64,000 nt of DNA, from assembly GCF_000568255.1 (NCBI RefSeq), contig NZ_KK037166.1, positions 7,029,024 to 7,093,023 on the forward strand, written 5' to 3'. This stretch comes from Kutzneria sp. 744. Lineage in GTDB: Bacteria > Actinomycetota > Actinomycetes > Mycobacteriales > Pseudonocardiaceae. Made by a program: the position numbers and the translations under genes. Under the pieces are notes generated by a model that saw only the letters and a program-made list of their open reading frames with translations, had not been told where the DNA came from and searched no databases. Positions 60,726 to 64,000 of this stretch are shown here, piece after piece (position 1 is the stretch's first letter; each line of letters starts with the position of its first letter).

Positions 60726-60803
60726 GCGAGGCCGCGCCGGTGCCAATCCGGCTAGGGAAGGCACCGGTCACGAGCGGCCTCGCCCCGCGCGGAACGCGCG
60801 GAG
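60726..60803 (+). repeat. palindromic dispersed element, copy E (internally shortened)
   Basis: GCCGGTGCC (60736-60744) / GGCACCGGT (60760-60768) and GAGGCCGC (60728-60735) / GCGGCCTC (60774-60781), with only a short loop; the inner arms are lost. Terminal hairpin CCGCGCG-GAA-CGCGCGG (60785-60801). Abuts the 3' end of the P450 gene. Confidence 0.8.
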
Positions 60804-60813
60804 AAGGCACAGC

Positions 60814-61989
60814 TCAAGCGCGGACGTGCAGGGCGGAGACGCCGCGCAGGATGAAGTGGTCACGGTAGGCGGGTTGCTCGTCGACGAGTTCGAGCGCGGG
60901 CAGGGCGGTGGCGAGGCCGGCGAGGGCGAGCTGGCCCTCCAGGCGGGCCAAGGGGGCGCCGAGGCAGAAGTGGATGCCCTGGCCGAAGGAGACGAGGCGG
61001 CCGGACTGGCGGGTGAGGTCGAGGCGGTCGGGGTCGGGGAACGCGGAGGGGTCGCGGTTGGCGGCGCCGAGGATCATGGAGACGATCTCGCCGGCGGCGA
61101 CGGGGTGGCCGGCGACGGTGGTGTCGGCGAGGGCGACGCGGGAGACGAACTGCACGGGGGAGTCGTAGCGGAGCAACTCCTCGGTGGCGGACGGCGCTAG
61201 GGAAGGGTCCTCCCGCAGGAGCTGGAGCTGCGAAGGGTTGCGGAGCAGGGCAAGGGCGCCGTTGCCGATGAGGTTGACGGTGGTCTCGTGCCCGGCGACG
61301 AGCAGCAGCGCGAGGATGTCGAGCAGCTCCTGCTCGTCGAGCTTGTCGCCGTCCTGCTCGGCGGCGACGAGGCCGGTCAGCAGGTCGTCGGCGGGCCGGC
61401 CGCGGCGGGCGGCGATGAGCTCGCGGAAGTAGTTGTCGAACTCGAGTTTGGCCTGGTCACGGCGGACGAGCTGGTCGGGCGTCTGGAGGAAGTCGGGGTC
61501 GATGCCCCGGGCCATCTCCTCGGACCACCCGCTGAACCGGCTCTGGTCCTCGACGGGCACGCCGATGAGCTCGCTGATGACCATCACGGGCAGGGGATAG
61601 GCGAAGCCGCTGATCAGGTCGAACTCACCGCCGTCGCGCAGCGGGGCCAGCAGTTCGGTCACCCGCTGCTCGATGCGGGGCCGCAGCTCGCGGATGACCT
61701 TGGGCGTGAAGGCCCGGCTGACCAGGCCGCGGAGCCGGGTGTGGTCGGGCGGGTTCAGGGTGAGGAACGACAGGTGGTCGGAGCCGTTGATGCCGTCGCC
61801 GTGCCCGAGTTTCTGGTCGCGCAGGGCGGCCTCGCAGTCGGCGTGGCGGGTCAGCGTCCAGATGCCCATGGGGCTGTGGTGCACGGGATCGGTCTCGCGC
61901 TGCCGCCGGTAGACGGAGTACGGGTCGGCCCGGAATCCGGGGTTCAGCGGGTCGAAGCCGAACGGCGTCTCGTCCACGGTCAGCGTCAT
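60814..61989 (-). CDS. cytochrome P450
   Basis: 391 residues from ATG 61989. Bacterial class P450 with I-helix LLVAGHETTVNL, ExxR-type ELLRYDSPVQFVSRV, and heme loop VSFGQGIHFCLGAPLARLEG (Cys ligand). Needs a ferredoxin, not encoded here. Divergent from the TetR gene at 62076. Substrate unknown; CYP107-like by pattern. Element E abuts the stop. Confidence 0.9.
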   Translation of the reverse strand: MTLTVDETPFGFDPLNPGFRADPYSVYRRQRETDPVHHSPMGIWTLTRHADCEAALRDQKLGHGDGINGSDHLSFLTLNPPDHTRLRGLVSRAFTPKVIRELRPRIEQRVTELLAPLRDGGEFDLISGFAYPLPVMVISELIGVPVEDQSRFSGWSEEMARGIDPDFLQTPDQLVRRDQAKLEFDNYFRELIAARRGRPADDLLTGLVAAEQDGDKLDEQELLDILALLLVAGHETTVNLIGNGALALLRNPSQLQLLREDPSLAPSATEELLRYDSPVQFVSRVALADTTVAGHPVAAGEIVSMILGAANRDPSAFPDPDRLDLTRQSGRLVSFGQGIHFCLGAPLARLEGQLALAGLATALPALELVDEQPAYRDHFILRGVSALHVRA

Positions 61990-62025
61990 GTCTCCACTGT
62001 GGCCCCGCCTCCGGCCCAGAGTCAA

Positions 62026-62055
62026 CACAGTGTCGAAAAAAGTCGTCACGGTGTC
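62026..62055. promoter_or_regulatory. two CAC-N-GTGTC boxes between P450 and TetR
   Basis: CACAGTGTC (62026-62034) and CACGGTGTC (62047-62055) are direct repeats 21 bases apart, in the divergent promoter. Each is itself near-palindromic (ACAC-N-GTGT). Candidate operators for the TetR. Confidence 0.4.
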
Positions 62056-62075
62056 TGAAAGGGTAGGATCGGCTG

Positions 62076-62681
62076 GTGTCCGCACCTGTCCGCCGCAAAG
62101 GCCCCAGCAAGGGAGACCGCAAGCAGGAAGCGCTGCTGGAGACGGCGGAGCGGCTGCTGGCGACCAAGCCGCTGGCCGAGATCGGCATCGAGGAGCTGGC
62201 CCGTGGCGCCGGCATCTCCCGGTCCAGCTTCTACTTCTACTTCGAGTCCCGGCAGGCGATGCTGCTGGCGCTGCTGTCCCGCGTCTCCGACGACCTGGTG
62301 ACGCAGGTGGTCGAGTGCTGGCTGGAGCCCCAGTCGGACATGCGCACGACGGTCGGCACGAGCATCGGGCTGGCCGTGCAGATGTGGGACGAGCACGGCG
62401 CGGTGCTGCTGGCGGCGCAGAACCCGGACGCCCCGCCGGAGGCCCAGGAGTTCATGGCCGACCTCAACGGCCGGCTGGTCGCGGCGACCGAGGACATGAT
62501 CGACCGCAATCGCGCGACGGGGGCGGCCCCGGCGGGACCGCCCTCCGCGCACTCGCTGGCCACCATGCTGGTGGGCATGACCGAGCACACCATCTCGCAC
62601 AACGCGGGAGCGCTGGGCCGGGCCGAGCTCGTGGACACGCTGACCGCGATCTGGCACCGCGCGATCTTCGCCGCTGACTGA
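62076..62681 (+). CDS. TetR-family regulator (EthR-like) of the P450 gene
   Basis: 201 residues from GTG 62076. HTH: ALLETAERLLATKPLAEIGI then ELARGAGISRSSFYFYFESR. Ligand domain helical, with LAVQMWDEHGAVLLAA as in EthR-like repressors of oxidative enzymes. Divergent from the P450 gene, with paired boxes in the shared gap. Effector unknown. Confidence 0.85.
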   Translation: MSAPVRRKGPSKGDRKQEALLETAERLLATKPLAEIGIEELARGAGISRSSFYFYFESRQAMLLALLSRVSDDLVTQVVECWLEPQSDMRTTVGTSIGLAVQMWDEHGAVLLAAQNPDAPPEAQEFMADLNGRLVAATEDMIDRNRATGAAPAGPPSAHSLATMLVGMTEHTISHNAGALGRAELVDTLTAIWHRAIFAAD

Positions 62682-62692
62682 GGATCGAGTGC

Positions 62693-63358
62693 CTAGGCCT
62701 CGGTCGGCGCGGCCTGAGTCTGTTGCGCGGCCCGGAGTTCGGCGAACCGGGCCTGTGCGCGGGTGGCGTACCACTTGTTCCACACGGCCAGCAGCACGAA
62801 CACAGCGATGATCATCACCGTCGACACGGTGACCATGACCTCCACCGGCAGCACGAAAACCAGCGGAATGCGCAGCAGAGCTTCGAAAACCAGCCCGAAT
62901 CCCCACACCGCCGACATCACGGTGAAGCTGCGCCGGAACTGCGGCATGGTCGCCCACAGCTGCGCGAACTCGGCCTCCCGGGCCGGCTGCATGCGCAGCG
63001 CCGCGAAGTAGACGAGCGGCTTGCCCATCAGGCAGCTGACCAGGAAGGCGACACCGGCGACGAAGGTGCCGGCGGACTCCTTCACCAGCAGGAACCGCAC
63101 ATCGCCGGTGACGAAGGACAGCACGAGGCCGACGGTGAACACGCCGACCATCACGGCCGAGAACAGCTCGAACTTGCGGTGCCGGGCCGCCACGAACAGT
63201 GTGCGCAGCAGGGCGATCAGCGAGCCGGCCAGCAGAGCCACGAAGTCGCTCGCCCCCAGCCAGTGCGCGACGAAGTAGGTCAGCGCCGGCACCCCCACGT
63301 CCACCAGCAGCGACCTGAGGATCGTCAGCACGCCGGGCGCCTTCGTGGACTCGCTCAT
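62693..63358 (-). CDS. VC0807-family (septation protein A-like) membrane protein
   Basis: 221 residues from ATG 63358, overlapping the stop of the next gene upstream (ATGA). About five helices (LVDVGVPALTYFVAHWLG, DFVALLAGSLIALLRTLFVA, VMVGVFTVGLVLSFVTG and more) and a polar loop KPLVYFAALRMQPAREAEFAQLW. Related to VC0807/YciB-type proteins. Coupled with the carotenoid oxygenase gene; role unknown. Confidence 0.75.
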   Translation of the reverse strand: MSESTKAPGVLTILRSLLVDVGVPALTYFVAHWLGASDFVALLAGSLIALLRTLFVAARHRKFELFSAVMVGVFTVGLVLSFVTGDVRFLLVKESAGTFVAGVAFLVSCLMGKPLVYFAALRMQPAREAEFAQLWATMPQFRRSFTVMSAVWGFGLVFEALLRIPLVFVLPVEVMVTVSTVMIIAVFVLLAVWNKWYATRAQARFAELRAAQQTQAAPTEA

Positions 63359-64000
63359 CGCGACAGTTCTCCGTCCGAGATCCAGGACCCGTGGAAGCCG
63401 GCCGGCACCCGACGGGGCAGTTGCACCGAGGCGACCGGCTTGGCCGCCACGTCGGTGGCATCGTGCACGAGCAGTTGGGAGGCGACGGTCGGATCGGTGT
63501 TGGTGACGATCGACAGCAGCCAGCCCTCATCCTCCCCGGCGGAGTCCGTGGCCGGGACGAAAACTGCCTCACCGGCCCGCCAGTCTGCCCCGAGTTCGTG
63601 CCGGGCGATCTGGCCGCGGTCGCTGTCGTACTTGATGATCGCGTGGTCGGACACCGCGTACAGGTAGCGGTTGGGCAGGCCGACGCGGCGGTCGTCGACG
63701 GTCGGGAACTCGGCGCTGCCGTCGTCCAGCTGCTGCTCGGTGACCTTGCCGGTGGCCGGGTCGAGGATCCAGCGGTGCAGCTTGCTCACGGCCGCGGCGG
63801 CGGCCTGCTCGGCCTGCGGCGTCGCGCCGCCGGTGCGGGACCAGGTCTTGAACCAGGCCTCGCGGCTGTACCGGATGGCGTCCAGCACGATCCGCCCCTG
63901 CTCGTCCTCGCGGGCGTTGCCGACGTGGAAGACATAGCACGGCTCGACCTCGAACCACTGCACGGTCGCGCTGTCCTTGCCCATCACGCCGATCCGTGAC
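63355..64000 (-). CDS. carotenoid oxygenase (RPE65 family), C-terminal part (runs off the window)
   Basis: Open frame from the window edge to the stop at 63355. About 215 residues: RIGVM at the edge, then VEPCYVFHVGNA (iron-binding His), SREAWFKTWSRTG, and FHGSWISDGELSR near the end, as in carotenoid/stilbene cleavage oxygenases. Four histidines bind iron in the family; this part holds two. Splits carotenoids with O2. Coupled with the VC0807-family gene. Confidence 0.8.
   Translation of the reverse strand, partial: SRIGVMGKDSATVQWFEVEPCYVFHVGNAREDEQGRIVLDAIRYSREAWFKTWSRTGGATPQAEQAAAAAVSKLHRWILDPATGKVTEQQLDDGSAEFPTVDDRRVGLPNRYLYAVSDHAIIKYDSDRGQIARHELGADWRAGEAVFVPATDSAGEDEGWLLSIVTNTDPTVASQLLVHDATDVAAKPVASVQLPRRVPAGFHGSWISDGELSR

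Noticed and set aside
1-64000. CRISPR arrays, rRNA, integrases, prophage
   Set aside because: No regularly spaced repeats, no rRNA-like sequence, no recombinase or phage structural genes seen on either strand.

Overview
The window is very GC-rich DNA with frequent GTG/TTG starts, dense overlapping operons and Tat/Sec lipoproteins. Its gene families are actinobacterial: SLATT and TIR-NTPase proteins, an ECF41 sigma factor, the CseB/CseC signalling pair, 6C RNAs, DUF222-HNH, LytR-CpsA-Psr and an accD1-accA1-fadE19 type operon. The best guess is a Pseudonocardiales-like soil actinomycete chromosome. No plasmid, phage, rRNA, tRNA or CRISPR signal was found.

Layout. 0-3 kb: end of a DivIVA-domain gene, then metY-metX (methionine). 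2.8-6.1 kb: a divergent module of a TIR-NTPase gene facing a SLATT-like membrane protein and a small helical protein; the small protein is homologous to the C-terminus of the TIR-NTPase, which makes this the best candidate for an undescribed defence system. 6-14 kb: secreted proteins, a Ni/Co transporter, a DUF222-HNH protein, ECF41 sigma with a flavoprotein, and a MerR remnant. 14-20.3 kb: TetR, an SGNH esterase and the leucine/branched acyl-CoA operon, linked by three copies of one operator. 20.4-28 kb: a 6C RNA, PlsC, heme oxygenase with TetR, a Cse-type two-component system with lipoprotein, a VanY peptidase and a SigE-family sigma factor. 28-42 kb: methyltransferase, fatty-acyl-AMP ligase, a CUT1 sugar transporter, a second 6C RNA, a YtfQ-type sugar transporter, and a GH2 enzyme whose LamG domain is cut off. 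42-50 kb: cell-wall LCP protein, peptidase, AraC, RarD, LLM oxidoreductase. 50-53 kb: methionine salvage (mtnAB fusion, mtnD, truncated mtnC). 53.8-57.2 kb: beta-oxidation FadB/FadA. 57.4-64 kb: RelE-type module, broken GNAT, GH20 hexosaminidase with a DasR-like site, P450/TetR pair, VC0807-family protein and a carotenoid oxygenase.

Two further themes stand out. First, a family of at least six palindromic elements (about 80-155 bp), all in the same orientation, abuts genes across the window; the arms and a terminal GAA-loop hairpin covary between copies, and one copy is read in frame inside a permease gene. Second, three tracts of about 50% GC, non-coding sequence (39.66-40.12, 53.12-53.84 and 58.46-58.69 kb) interrupt or truncate otherwise good genes and have no mobile-element hallmarks. 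They look like gap fill or assembly artefact, and clustered frameshifts in mtnA point the same way. All functional calls rest on motifs read by eye; no database search was run.
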